Below, one piece after another: positions 63,954 to 64,000 of a stretch of DNA of 64,000 nt. Positions within the stretch are counted from its first letter, which is position 1; each line of letters starts with the position of its first letter. The stretch is from Acidimicrobiia bacterium (GTDB lineage Bacteria > Actinomycetota > Acidimicrobiia > Acidimicrobiales > Bin134), in NCBI GenBank assembly GCA_022819825.1, contig JAJEGM010000001.1, forward strand, positions 1 through 64,000. The letters are read 5' to 3'. The position numbers and the translations under genes were made by a program. The notes beneath the pieces are model-generated. The model saw nothing but the letters and a program-made list of their open reading frames with translations. It searched no databases and was not told where the DNA came from.

Positions 63954-64000
63954 TCGGCAGCCTTCGAGAATCAGACGGCGGCGCGGGCGGCTGCTTGTTG

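Overview
This 64 kb window is chromosomal DNA from a GC-rich actinobacterium. My best guess is an uncultured Acidimicrobiia-type organism. The basis is dense GTG and ATG starts, many 4-base ATGA/GTGA gene overlaps, two F420-type luciferase-like oxidoreductases, two actinobacterial cytochrome P450s, IclR control and several acyl-CoA dehydrogenase and CoA-transferase genes. The lineage is inferred from gene style only, since there is no rRNA here. About 54 protein genes are packed tightly, with three tRNA genes and a transposase tail at the left end.

Left part (1-17 kb). After a transposase C-terminus, tRNA-Arg, a haloalkane dehalogenase, tRNA-His and tRNA-Lys comes a six-gene, translationally coupled cassette (1618-7780). 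It encodes a cobalamin-binding corrinoid protein, a DUF1638 protein, a virulence-factor-domain protein, a methyltetrahydrofolate:corrinoid methyltransferase, a RACo-type corrinoid activator and a pyrrolysine-free MttB-family methyltransferase. Next are a GFA-type zinc protein and an IclR regulator. A minus-strand set follows: ETF alpha, ETF beta and a dimethylglycine/sarcosine-dehydrogenase-like flavoprotein. A methylenetetrahydrofolate reductase gene diverges from that set. Together these can strip methyl groups from a quaternary or tertiary amine, load them on tetrahydrofolate and feed them into one-carbon metabolism.

Middle part (14-29 kb) is a catabolic region: two amidohydrolases, a Rieske oxygenase with a [2Fe-2S] ferredoxin, two VOC proteins, a two-subunit acyl-CoA dehydrogenase, a cyclase-family hydrolase, a Gfo/Idh/MocA oxidoreductase, a GH2 glycosidase and a GMC oxidoreductase. 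A second methylamine-type block (28.4-36.2 kb, minus strand) has two more FAD/GcvT demethylase-like proteins coupled to a second MttB homologue, followed by an acyl-CoA dehydrogenase.

Right part (36-64 kb) holds P450s, SDRs, a TauD-type dioxygenase, crotonases, an APC permease, a secreted serine protease with an internal repeat, a double-domain CoA-transferase, LLM oxidoreductases, a sulfotransferase, an orphan molybdopterin hydroxylase subunit, an ABC1 kinase and finally serA with a DUF1015 gene.

The most interesting signal is regulatory. A tandem pair of 17-bp palindromes (consensus GTTCCR-N5-YGGAAC, always one base apart) occurs at exactly four places: before the corrinoid cassette, before the iclR gene, between the flavoprotein/ETF set and the MTHFR gene, and before serA. 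This looks like a small IclR regulon tying corrinoid-dependent demethylation to folate one-carbon flux and serine synthesis.
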